From a virus: a stretch of DNA of 64,000 nucleotides. The notes beneath the pieces were generated by a model, which was not told the DNA's origin, did not search any database, and saw only the letters and a list, made by a program, of their open reading frames with translations. Where the stretch lies: IMG/VR virus record IMGVR_UViG_3300037487_001316, positions 62,001 through 126,000 of that record, one strand, 5' to 3'. Positions within the stretch are counted from its first letter, which is position 1; each line of letters starts with the position of its first letter. Shown one piece after another: positions 1-7,491 of the stretch. A program made the position numbers and the translations under genes.

Positions 1-1
1 G

Positions 2-1318
2 TGGGATGGCAAGATGTCATTTTGTGATATAGGTGGAAGATCCTATGTTAATCTATTAGATAAACTATTACCTATTGTTCAACAATATGGTTATGAAGTT
101 GAAATAGATGACCAACGTATATCCGGTGAGAATTTTGAATTTGAATTGGTTGAAGAAGATAGCTATAGTCATATATGTTGGCCTAAAGGGCATCCATATG
201 CAGGTGATCCCATCTTAATCAAGGAACATCAACTAGAAGTAATAAACTCCTATCTTGAGAACATAACAGGTATCAATATTGCCCCAACAGGCTCAGGAAA
301 GACCCTAATTACGGCGATTCTTAGCCACAAAGTTCAACCTTATGGTCGCAGCATAGTGATTGTACCCACTAAGGATTTAGTTACACAAACCGAAGATGAT
401 TATATTAATATGGGATTAGATGTGGGTGTATTCTTCGGCGACAGGAAAGAGTATAGAAAAACTCACACAATATGCACATGGCAAAGCTTAGAAAGCCTAG
501 CAAAGAAATCAAAAGAACACGATTTAGAGATCGATATAAATGCTTTCTTCGAGGGAGTGGTCTGCGTTATCGTGGACGAGGTACACAAAGCAAAGGCAGA
601 TGTATTGAGACGGCTATTATCGACTTATTTGTGCAACGCACCAATTAGATGGGGTCTAACTGGAACAATGCCCGAAGAAGAGGCAGATAAAGTTGGTGTA
701 GTTGCCTGTATAGGTCCGTTATTGGGCAAAATTAATACAAAAGAATTGCAAGACCTAGGTATACTTGCACAGCTACATGTAAACATCTGGCAGATGCAGG
801 ATTTAGGTGAAGCAGCATTTACAAATTACCAGGCAGAACTAAAATGGTTAACAACTAGCCAAGCTAGATTAAAATTTCTTGCCAAAGAGATTATTACTAT
901 GTCTGACAGTGGTAACACACTTATATTGGTTGATCGTGTTCAGACTGGAGAAATGTTACAATCACTTATACCAGATTCGATATTCGTTTCCGGTAAGATG
1001 AAGTCAAAGGCTCGTAAAGAAGAATATAAAGAAGTTCAGGAAGTCGACGGGAAGGTTATTATAGCTACATATGGTGTGGCGTCTACAGGCATTAACATTG
1101 TCCGTATTTTTAATCTTGTCTTATTTGAAGCAGGCAAAAGTTTTGTTCGTGTAATTCAAAGTATCGGTAGAGGTATTAGAGTTGCACCAGATAAAGATTT
1201 TGTTAATGTATATGATGTATGTTCCAACTGTAAATTCTCTAAACGACATTTGACAAAAAGAAAGAAGTTTTATACTGAGGCAGAATACCCGTTTAGCGTT
1301 AAGAAGGTGAACTATTAA
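2..1318 (+). CDS. uvsW: UvsW-like DNA/RNA helicase, 5'-truncated by window edge
   Basis: Superfamily 2 helicase resembling T4 UvsW, which unwinds R-loops and branched DNA during the switch to recombination-dependent replication. Seen: Walker A APTGSGKT near base 280-305, motif II VDEVHKA near base 570, motif III-like LTGTMP, and motif VI IQSIGRGIRVAP near the C-terminus. The reading frame is open to the window edge (WDGK precedes the first internal Met at base 14), so the N-terminal DNA-binding region starts outside the window. T4 UvsW is a little longer than the roughly 438 residues seen here, consistent with only the start missing. The stop codon overlaps the next ATG by one base, so the two genes are probably co-transcribed and translationally coupled. 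Confidence 0.9.
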   Translation, partial: WDGKMSFCDIGGRSYVNLLDKLLPIVQQYGYEVEIDDQRISGENFEFELVEEDSYSHICWPKGHPYAGDPILIKEHQLEVINSYLENITGINIAPTGSGKTLITAILSHKVQPYGRSIVIVPTKDLVTQTEDDYINMGLDVGVFFGDRKEYRKTHTICTWQSLESLAKKSKEHDLEIDINAFFEGVVCVIVDEVHKAKADVLRRLLSTYLCNAPIRWGLTGTMPEEEADKVGVVACIGPLLGKINTKELQDLGILAQLHVNIWQMQDLGEAAFTNYQAELKWLTTSQARLKFLAKEIITMSDSGNTLILVDRVQTGEMLQSLIPDSIFVSGKMKSKARKEEYKEVQEVDGKVIIATYGVASTGINIVRIFNLVLFEAGKSFVRVIQSIGRGIRVAPDKDFVNVYDVCSNCKFSKRHLTKRKKFYTEAEYPFSVKKVNY

Positions 1319-1686
1319 TGATAATCAATACACAACTAGATATAGCACATATTGAATTAATAAAGATTTTTATTAAGGCAAATGATTTAGTAGGTATAGT
1401 ACTTAGAGAATACCCTATAGAAGTTAGGGGAAGATTTCATATGTGTTTACAGTTGGAATCAACATTCGAAGATACATCTATTGCTCTTACTTTTATGGGT
1501 GTTATACATTGTGGTGTACTGAATATGCTAGATGACTATCTTATGAAATGCGGAGTAACACCTGACTCATTAAAACCTAAATCTATTCATAGACAATTAC
1601 AAGAAGAACGCGAAGCTAAATTCAATGAAGAATTTATGACACACTTATTGGAGATTAAAGAACAACATGAACATTCTAACAAATGA
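1318..1686 (+). CDS. Conserved hypothetical protein downstream of uvsW
   Basis: A 122-residue soluble protein with no recognised domain. Its start shares one base with the uvsW stop and its end overlaps the next gene by 20 bases, which supports a real co-transcribed gene. The N-terminal half is hydrophobic/beta-rich and the last 30 residues are highly charged and probably helical (QLQEEREAKFNEEF). No function assigned. Confidence 0.75.
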   Translation: MIINTQLDIAHIELIKIFIKANDLVGIVLREYPIEVRGRFHMCLQLESTFEDTSIALTFMGVIHCGVLNMLDDYLMKCGVTPDSLKPKSIHRQLQEEREAKFNEEFMTHLLEIKEQHEHSNK

Positions 1687-2170
1687 TAATCGGGCATATA
1701 ATCTCGACAAGATTCCTAACGAAATAGAGGATATTAGATATTGTGTATTAGATTATTCAGATCCGAAAAATCCTGATTACTTTTTTATACCACTTATCTT
1801 TTTAGAAAGCTTTTATGCTCCGGCGGTGGTATTGCGTATCGGGGAATTTACAGTACAAATGCCGCTTGATTGGTCTATACTGGTATGTGATTCGGATTAT
1901 AGTGACCTAGAGTTGATGCCGTTAACAAGTTTAAATGATCGTGGGTTTCACACAATGGTATATAATCCATTAAGGCATATGGTACCGAGACCACAAGAAG
2001 TAAGTATTACAAATGTGTATGCTGAAGTAAAATGGTTCTTTCCTAAATTAAAGAATGGTAATATTTTAGTTGTACCTGTTGAAGATACACCGTACCCTAA
2101 TTGTGTATTATTTGTTAAAGAGATTAGTAAATTGCCGGATGTTATAGATATTGGAGCACTCTTTGAGTAA
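1667..2170 (+). CDS. Conserved hypothetical protein of T4-like phages
   Basis: A 167-residue protein with no membrane segment. I recognise the general pattern (FIPLIFLESF, QMPLDWSILVCD, MPLTSLNDRGFHTMVYNPL, YAEVKWFFPKLKNG) from T4-like aquatic phages, where it sits close to uvsW and the clamp-loader genes, but its role is unknown to me. Starts inside the 3' end of the preceding gene (20-base overlap) and overlaps the following TTG-started gene by 8 bases, so it belongs to the uvsW operon. Confidence 0.8.
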   Translation: MNILTNDNRAYNLDKIPNEIEDIRYCVLDYSDPKNPDYFFIPLIFLESFYAPAVVLRIGEFTVQMPLDWSILVCDSDYSDLELMPLTSLNDRGFHTMVYNPLRHMVPRPQEVSITNVYAEVKWFFPKLKNGNILVVPVEDTPYPNCVLFVKEISKLPDVIDIGALFE

Positions 2171-2753
2171 TGAAGTAAGTGATTGGCTAAGTGGGTTCTT
2201 TGAGATGAATCCAGATGCTTTACCTGCCGAAGAAGAGGTAAAGACAAAGGCATACAAGAATGATTTATTTAAGGATATCTTGCCTGCACTTGACCGCCGC
2301 GACATAAAATACTATAGTACTCTAAATGCCGAACAGCAAAAAGATGTATCGATATGGACTTTAACTAGATGGATGAGTTCTACAGCAAGCGGAGCAGCAG
2401 ATCAACTGTATACTGTAAATAAAATTGTCAATGATAGTTCTAATATATTCAGTTCTAAGAAAACTGAAAACTTTTTAGAAACTAATAGACATAAGGAATT
2501 GCAGTGGATGCTTCTTGCTATTTCGGGAACAGGTAAAAGAGAAAAACACGAATGGCCAGGTGCACCAAAGGGTGTAAAGAAAAGTCCGCTCATAGAAGCA
2601 CTTATTAAACATTATCCGTTACTTAAGGACGATGATATAGAATTGCTACTTAAATTAAATACACAACAAGATTTAGAGTTCTTCTTTAAAGAAAACGGAT
2701 ATGATGATAAATCAATCAAAGAATTATTCAAAGGCGAAGCTAAGGGGAAATAA
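2163..2753 (+). CDS. 62: Probable clamp-loader small subunit (gp62-like), divergent
   Basis: About 196 residues, close to the length of T4 gp62 (187). Known: gp62 joins four gp44 subunits to load the sliding clamp gp45. Seen: a central segment RHKELQWMLLAISGTGKR resembles the gp62 pattern of a hydrophobic helix followed by a KR-rich turn, and the C-terminus (IEALIKHYPLLKDDDIELLL followed by a helix ending in KELFKG) matches the helical tail of phage gp62. Chosen start is TTG at 2163, with GGAG seven bases upstream; TTG at 2151 lies inside that Shine-Dalgarno sequence. gp44 is at 60864, at the other end of the window, so if this is gp62 the pair is not adjacent as in T4. The assignment is by pattern only and could be wrong. 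Confidence 0.5.
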   Translation: MSNEVSDWLSGFFEMNPDALPAEEEVKTKAYKNDLFKDILPALDRRDIKYYSTLNAEQQKDVSIWTLTRWMSSTASGAADQLYTVNKIVNDSSNIFSSKKTENFLETNRHKELQWMLLAISGTGKREKHEWPGAPKGVKKSPLIEALIKHYPLLKDDDIELLLKLNTQQDLEFFFKENGYDDKSIKELFKGEAKGK

Positions 2754-2755
2754 CC

Positions 2756-3454
2756 TTGTTGGCTAAAAAAGCAATGGACCAAAAATTCGAATGTCGATTT
2801 TGTGGAACAAAATTTCGTAGAGAAAATACATTAACTACCCATATGTGTGTAAAGAAACAACGCCATATGGATATAAACACTGCTGGTTCGCGTTTTGGAT
2901 TTAGGGCATTTCAAAAGTTCTATGAACTCACGATGCAGTCTAAGAAGCCAAAATCTATCGATGAGTTTATTAACAGTCCGTATTATATAGATTTTGCTAA
3001 ATTTGGAAATCATCTAGCATTATTAAAGCCCGTTTATATTGACAAATATATAGATTTTGTTATCATGAATAGCATAAAGCTAAAAGATTGGACAAAAGAC
3101 TTTGTATATGATTATTATATTGAGGATCTAGTAAAGAAGGAACCAGCGGGTAGCGCAACAGAACGAACAATAACAGAGATAATAGATTGGTGTAATAAAA
3201 ATAATACCCCCTTTGGGGATTTCTTTGTTACTATCTCAGTAAACGAAGCTGCACACCTTATTAAGACAGGTAGAATAAGTCCGTGGGTATTATATCTAGC
3301 CGAGTCGGGTGAAAAATTAATGACACGGTTCAATGAAGATCACGCTAAGATAATAGGTTCTATTATAGAGCCGGGTGTATGGATGAAGAAGTTTAAGAAT
3401 TCTGAAGAGGATGTTGATTATATAAAAAACGTATTGACGCAGGCCGGCCTATGA
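2756..3454 (+). CDS. C2H2 zinc-finger-type conserved phage protein
   Basis: A 232-residue protein opening with a classical-looking C2H2 finger: FECRFCGTKF with Cys-X2-Cys, then H and C residues in TTHMCVKKQRH (Cys-X2-Cys-X12-His-X3-5-Cys/His spacing), followed by a mainly helical body without recognised domain. Starts with TTG (2756 or the in-frame TTG at 2759); ATG at 2774 would remove only six residues and keep the finger. The stop overlaps the next ATG by four bases. A nucleic-acid-binding or regulatory role beside replication genes is plausible but inferred. Confidence 0.8.
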   Translation: MLAKKAMDQKFECRFCGTKFRRENTLTTHMCVKKQRHMDINTAGSRFGFRAFQKFYELTMQSKKPKSIDEFINSPYYIDFAKFGNHLALLKPVYIDKYIDFVIMNSIKLKDWTKDFVYDYYIEDLVKKEPAGSATERTITEIIDWCNKNNTPFGDFFVTISVNEAAHLIKTGRISPWVLYLAESGEKLMTRFNEDHAKIIGSIIEPGVWMKKFKNSEEDVDYIKNVLTQAGL

Positions 3455-3717
3455 GAGAAATACAATTAAATCAGTGGAATATAACAAAACTCCAATTTAT
3501 GGAGTGGATAGCAGAGACAGAGGCAGAAGTTTATGCTGTAATCTTCCTTGATACAAAACCTGTGGATAGAGCACCGAGATACAGTTTCGGCAATGATGAA
3601 GATTTCTTAGCATTTAAATTAAAATTTACAGAATATAAACCTGAAATGGTAGGATATAAAGGTAAGACAACGATAGATACCTCTTCTTACTATTGCCCAT
3701 ACATTCCTCCCAAATGA
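3451..3717 (+). CDS. Small protein of the DAxxF-xL family, copy 1
   Basis: An 88-residue protein with ATGA overlap to the gene before it. Begins MREIQL, nearly the same as the next gene (MKEIQL), and contains SFGNDEDFLAFKLKF, the motif (acidic stretch, hydrophobic-F-x-L) shared by several small proteins at 51-57 kb in this window. Probably a compact alpha/beta domain. Function unknown; see the finding on the paralogous family. Confidence 0.75.
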   Translation: MREIQLNQWNITKLQFMEWIAETEAEVYAVIFLDTKPVDRAPRYSFGNDEDFLAFKLKFTEYKPEMVGYKGKTTIDTSSYYCPYIPPK

Positions 3718-3932
3718 AAGAAATTCAATTACCGTCGGGTGTTAGTTATCTTAAAGATTTAATGGTTATTCTAAAAGAACAAGGTGTTGAACATACTTAT
3801 TTTTCCGGTAAGAATGTTATTGCTTTTGTCAATGACGAAGATGCATCGATGTTTATGTTGCAACACGGCGGCAATATGAAATCTGCGTTAGAAGAATTCA
3901 GAAAACAATTTAGTAGGATATATGTGCAGTGA
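3714..3932 (+). CDS. Small protein of the DAxxF-xL family, copy 2
   Basis: A 72-residue protein whose ATG overlaps the preceding stop by four bases; an upstream in-frame ATG at 3693 is less likely because it lies deep inside the previous gene. Contains VNDEDASMFMLQH, a variant of the family motif, and shares the MKEIQL start with its left neighbour, so the two look like a tandem duplication that has diverged. Function unknown. Confidence 0.75.
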   Translation: MKEIQLPSGVSYLKDLMVILKEQGVEHTYFSGKNVIAFVNDEDASMFMLQHGGNMKSALEEFRKQFSRIYVQ

Positions 3933-4519
3933 AGAAAGTAACAACTGACGTAGATATTGACGTGTTTGGTAGAGATAATATCTTAAAAGGTATTGAATGC
4001 ATCTTTGGACGGATAGATCGTGCAGATAATAAATTTGAAAAACATCCCTCGGGTGTTTATTTTCAGAATATTCCGAGAGATCCGACAACAAACATATCCA
4101 CGATAGATCACCGAATTGCAACCGATTACGGTTATTTTAAGATTGATTTCCTTAATGTTAATATGTATGAAGCTGTCAGGGATGAAGCACATTTGCTCGA
4201 CTTGTTGAATAAGGAACCACCGTGGGATTTCTTTGAATACGAGGAAATTACAGATCAGTTATTTCACATTAAGGGGTATAGTCATCTATTACAGAAATAT
4301 AAACCTCGGTGTGCAGAAGATTTAGCTATGATACTTGCTATGATACGTCCTGCTAAGGCCTACTTGCAAGGAACTGAATGGGATAAGGTTAGGACTGAAA
4401 TATGGGATAAGAGTTTAGATAGGACTGCTTATCATTTTAAGCGTAGCCATTCGATTGCTTACGCTCTTGCTGTGATAATAAATCTAAATTTATTGATTGA
4501 GAAAATGTCGAAAGATTAA
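3929..4519 (+). CDS. DnaE-like mini palm/thumb protein (catalytic-Asp half)
   Basis: 196 residues from a GTG start that overlaps the previous stop. Seen, in order, landmarks of the bacterial DNA polymerase III alpha palm: DVDID (residues 7-11, aligning with the PDFDVDF motif that carries two catalytic Asp), KHPSGV (39-43), YFKIDFL (69-75, aligning with the KFDFLGL third-Asp motif), LFHIKGYSHLLQKYKP (111-126, like VFQLESRGMKDLIKRLQP), EDLAMILAMIRP (130-141) and FKRSHSIAYAL (170-180, like FNKSHSAAYAL). All three metal-binding Asp candidates (D9, D11, D73) are present. Known DnaE proteins are about 1,100 residues; fingers, PHP, beta-binding and OB parts are absent. The segment normally just before PDFDID (GRGS motif) is encoded separately at 57805. 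Polymerase activity cannot be assumed; a regulatory decoy or a split enzyme are both possible. Confidence 0.75.
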   Translation: MKKVTTDVDIDVFGRDNILKGIECIFGRIDRADNKFEKHPSGVYFQNIPRDPTTNISTIDHRIATDYGYFKIDFLNVNMYEAVRDEAHLLDLLNKEPPWDFFEYEEITDQLFHIKGYSHLLQKYKPRCAEDLAMILAMIRPAKAYLQGTEWDKVRTEIWDKSLDRTAYHFKRSHSIAYALAVIINLNLLIEKMSKD

Positions 4520-4887
4520 TCAGCACGTCTAAGAAGTTGTATCTGACGTTTCTTGATGCGTTTCTTCATTATATTATTTAAACTTGTTAGTGACCCGAAC
4601 ATAATTTCTACGTCCTTATTCACTATAGTCTTCATGCAATAACGGAACGGTTGCATTTGTCCCTGTAAGAAAATGTTAATCGGCAGTAATCTATTACTCT
4701 CCGACCACCATACATCACCTAACTCTAGGAACAATAATTTTTCTTCTTTAGAACGTATTACTTCATAATCATAGAAGCTGATAATTTTGTCATCAGAATT
4801 TTGAATGATGCCAATATACTCCTGCGTTTGGCATCGCAGGCCGCTAATAAAAGGGAATTTATCTTTAATTTCTTCAAAATTTATCAT
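4516..4887 (-). CDS. Conserved hypothetical late protein
   Basis: A 123-residue minus-strand protein convergent with the DnaE-like gene (stops overlap). The pattern IIQNSDDKIISFYDYEVIR, WWSESNRLLPINIFL, MFGSLTSLNNIMKKRIKKR is one I associate with T4-like aquatic phages, function unknown. The C-terminal 20 residues are strongly basic (KKRIKKRQIQLLRR), suggesting contact with nucleic acid or with acidic proteins. A perfect T4-type late box TATAAATA lies six bases upstream of the ATG, so the predicted mRNA would have almost no leader. Confidence 0.8.
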   Translation of the reverse strand: MINFEEIKDKFPFISGLRCQTQEYIGIIQNSDDKIISFYDYEVIRSKEEKLLFLELGDVWWSESNRLLPINIFLQGQMQPFRYCMKTIVNKDVEIMFGSLTSLNNIMKKRIKKRQIQLLRRAD

Positions 4888-4893
4888 ACGACT

Positions 4894-4901
4894 TATTTAT
4901 A
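4894..4901 (-). promoter_or_regulatory. Late promoter box TATAAATA
   Basis: On the minus strand, TATAAATA, identical to the T4 late -10 consensus. It ends six bases before the ATG of the minus-strand gene at 4887, so transcription would begin at or next to the start codon. Divergent from the late box at 4942. Confidence 0.6.
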
Positions 4902-4941
4902 CATTTTAGAATCAAAGGAAACATTTTTTGATGTTCTTCTT

Positions 4942-4949
4942 GATAAATA
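4942..4949 (+). promoter_or_regulatory. Late promoter box GATAAATA
   Basis: GATAAATA 21 bases before the ATG at 4971. Matches the NATAAATA late box known from T4-like cyanophages. Together with the minus-strand box at 4894 it forms a divergent late promoter pair. Confidence 0.6.
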
Positions 4950-4970
4950 TACAAAAGACAAGGCAGCTTG

Positions 4971-5525
4971 ATGAAATTATCAGAATTTATAACCGAGAAA
5001 ATTAAATATAGTGCAACAACACATGATAAAAATCAGCACGATTATGTTCTAGGTAATGAATTAGAGAAGACAGCAGCATTTGGTAAGAAAACTATTGTAG
5101 TGAGTAATATATCGGATTTAGATAAGTTAGATCAACTTCGGACGGAATCTAAGGCAACAGCATTATATTTTTATATGACACAGGCCCTGAATAAATCTAA
5201 GAATCCAGAAAAAACATTCAAAGAATACAAGAAAGCTGTAAAACACTTTTTAGATAAGAAAGTGTTATGCACATTAGATATACCTGTTGAGTTTGCAGAT
5301 AAAATATCAGATCTATCTAAATCGGATTATTTTATTGCTAATATAGTAATTAAACTGCCTAATATAAAGTCGCTTAATTCTAAGGCAGCTATTAAATTAC
5401 AAGGTGATAACTTTGGTGATAGTAATGGTGGCGTCTGGGTCACAAATCTTAAAAATATAATGGTAAAATCTAATTTTACTCCTTGGAGTAAATATAACAA
5501 AGATCACGGAGTAGACTTAGAATAA
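4971..5525 (+). CDS. Probable internal virion protein with capsid-targeting-like N-terminus
   Basis: 184 residues from ATG 4971 (preceded by AAGG; the in-frame TTG at 4968 is less likely). The N-terminus MKLSEFITEK closely resembles the T4 capsid targeting sequence MKTYQEFIAEA, which sends internal proteins into the prohead and is cut by protease gp21 after (L/I)xE; here I-T-E at residues 7-9 fits. The rest is lysine-rich, with no domain I recognise. A late box lies 21 bases upstream. Packaging into the head is an inference from the N-terminal peptide and late expression. The stop overlaps the next ATG. Confidence 0.65.
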   Translation: MKLSEFITEKIKYSATTHDKNQHDYVLGNELEKTAAFGKKTIVVSNISDLDKLDQLRTESKATALYFYMTQALNKSKNPEKTFKEYKKAVKHFLDKKVLCTLDIPVEFADKISDLSKSDYFIANIVIKLPNIKSLNSKAAIKLQGDNFGDSNGGVWVTNLKNIMVKSNFTPWSKYNKDHGVDLE

Positions 5526-6394
5526 TGGATATTACTTTTCACAAACTATATCTTTATGATCATGTTAGGCAGCTACTAGCGTATGATAATGTATTCTGCC
5601 CATTAAAGGATAACGGCCCAATGAATAAGAACCCAATACTGGCACATAAAGGAATTGATAATAAAATTATATTTAGAGCTCTAGGCCCTGATAGAATTCC
5701 TGTTGATATTTCGTGTAATCAACAAGTCTATGCAAGAATTATTGATGTAATAAACAATACAGTTGCATTAGAAAAATTATGTAGATTAGGTCCTGCCAAG
5801 GGTCTTATTACATTAGAACTCGATAGTGGCGACATCGTAGATATTGCTCCGGGATTATATCAAATGGTTCTTATTAGAACAGAAGACTTTGTTTCTAATA
5901 TCCCCGGCTATTATATAGAGAAACCATTATACAGTGATATGAATGATAATATCTCTATGGAGATACAAATTACAGAACAAGCGTTTAAGGCACCACTACC
6001 AAGTATTACATTATTACCCGAAGATTGGACACCCGATATTTTAGCACCTACTACTGGCGCACCTCGTCCGTGTTTTTATACAGGACGCATTCCGGGTGGA
6101 CGAGTATTGAATCATAAAGAATCGGTTCAATCATTCTCGACCTATACTGAAAATTTTACAGGTGTGTTAGAGATCTGGGGAACACTAGAAGAGACACCAA
6201 GTCCGTATCTAAATGATGTAAGATGGTTTAAGATTTATCCATCAAGTATGTCAGTAGATATCGAGTATGTCGGATATACAGGAACACAGGCGTGGACGTT
6301 CAGCGCAAACTTTATGTGGTTGAAGTTTAGATACTTTCCGAGTACAGGAGTATTAGACCACGGTCTTATGTCAAAGTTGATTGTTCGAACATAG
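5525..6394 (+). CDS. Probable virion structural protein
   Basis: A 289-residue beta-rich protein. The N-terminal half (to about residue 130) has an Ig-like or baseplate-protein-like strand pattern (GLITLELDSGDIVDIAPGLYQMVLI), followed by a Pro/Thr/Gly linker around residues 160-185 and a second aromatic beta domain (GVLEIWGTLEE, VRWFKIYPSS, WTFSANFMWLKFRY). No transmembrane segment. Translated from the same late transcript as the gene before it (one-base overlap). Consistent with a tail, baseplate or neck component; exact role unknown. Confidence 0.7.
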   Translation: MDITFHKLYLYDHVRQLLAYDNVFCPLKDNGPMNKNPILAHKGIDNKIIFRALGPDRIPVDISCNQQVYARIIDVINNTVALEKLCRLGPAKGLITLELDSGDIVDIAPGLYQMVLIRTEDFVSNIPGYYIEKPLYSDMNDNISMEIQITEQAFKAPLPSITLLPEDWTPDILAPTTGAPRPCFYTGRIPGGRVLNHKESVQSFSTYTENFTGVLEIWGTLEETPSPYLNDVRWFKIYPSSMSVDIEYVGYTGTQAWTFSANFMWLKFRYFPSTGVLDHGLMSKLIVRT

Positions 6395-6423
6395 TTGATT
6401 TTCGCAGAAGAATCTGCTATACT
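6395..6423 (+). promoter_or_regulatory. Early sigma70-like promoter before primase
   Basis: TTGATT, 17-base spacer, TATACT with an extended TGC just upstream. The -10 box ends six bases before the primase ATG at 6430 and no Shine-Dalgarno sequence is present, so the predicted start of transcription is the A of the ATG. Confidence 0.65.
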
Positions 6424-6429
6424 TGTTCA

Positions 6430-7491
6430 ATGATCATAGATTCTTTGAAAGATGCGATTCTCGCCAACATAGGACCACTCAAGCAGGCTCCAAAAGGTTG
6501 GAATAAAAGAAATTGTCCCTTATGCCACACGCAAGGCCACGGGCACGATACTCGCCATCGGTTTGGAATACAATTCAATCCACAATCTATAGCAATGAAT
6601 TGCTTTAACTGTGGATTTTCTGCTGGTTATACAGACGGAAAAGAATTATCTAAATCGTTTAAATTCTTCTTAAGTCAATTACATATTGATCACAAATTTA
6701 TTGAACAGATAGAATTTGATATATTCAAACAAAAGAATCAAATTCAAAATGTGAGGGAAGGCGACGAAGATAAGGTTGAGGATAAGGAAAGTAAATACCG
6801 GTCATTATTTCAAAAATGGCATCCTATGGAGTTGCCCGATGATTCGTTCCCCATTATGGAATGGCTCGAAAATGGATTAGCTGATCCTGATTTTCTTCGT
6901 GTGGTAGATTATGCCGTAGATCGGAAGTTATATGATTTAGGCGAATTTTACTGGTCTCCTGTAACATCACATAACATGAATCAGCGAATGATCATCCCTT
7001 ACTATTATAAAGGAAATATAGTAGGTTTTACAGCAAGACTATGCTACGATGTGCCTGACAAAACTATACCAAAATATTATCAGCAAAGTCCAACTGACTT
7101 TGTCTATAACTTGGACCACCAGCAGGGTTGGTCGCGTAAATACGCAATAGTTACAGAAGGCGTATTGGATGCTTATGTGGTAGATGGTATAAGCATATTG
7201 GGCGAGATAGGACAGAGCAAAATAGACATAGTAAATAGATTACAGAAAGATGTCATAGTATGCCCGGACCGAGATAAGAAAGGTTGGGACTTAGTTAATG
7301 TAGCTATAGAAAATGAATGGGCAGTTGCTTTCCCTAAGTGGGATGCTGATATTAAAGATGCAGCAAAGGCAGCAGAGAAATATGGTAGATTATTAACCAC
7401 ACATTCTATTATTTCATCAGCTGTATCGGGCAAAGAAAAAATACAACTAAAATGGCAGATCGAACAGAATGAGCGCCAAAGGAGAATATGA
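6430..7491 (+). CDS. 61: DNA primase (gp61-like)
   Basis: 353 residues. Makes RNA primers for lagging-strand synthesis as part of the gp41-gp61 primosome. Seen: a zinc ribbon CPLC at residues 29-32 and CFNC at 58-61; a TOPRIM domain with the catalytic Glu in VTEGVLDAY near residue 242 and the DxD in CPDRDKKG near residues 278-284. T4 gp61 is 342 residues, a good length match. Overlaps the helicase gene by four bases (ATGA), as expected for partners. Preceded directly by an early promoter with no room for a leader. Confidence 0.92.
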   Translation: MIIDSLKDAILANIGPLKQAPKGWNKRNCPLCHTQGHGHDTRHRFGIQFNPQSIAMNCFNCGFSAGYTDGKELSKSFKFFLSQLHIDHKFIEQIEFDIFKQKNQIQNVREGDEDKVEDKESKYRSLFQKWHPMELPDDSFPIMEWLENGLADPDFLRVVDYAVDRKLYDLGEFYWSPVTSHNMNQRMIIPYYYKGNIVGFTARLCYDVPDKTIPKYYQQSPTDFVYNLDHQQGWSRKYAIVTEGVLDAYVVDGISILGEIGQSKIDIVNRLQKDVIVCPDRDKKGWDLVNVAIENEWAVAFPKWDADIKDAAKAAEKYGRLLTTHSIISSAVSGKEKIQLKWQIEQNERQRRI

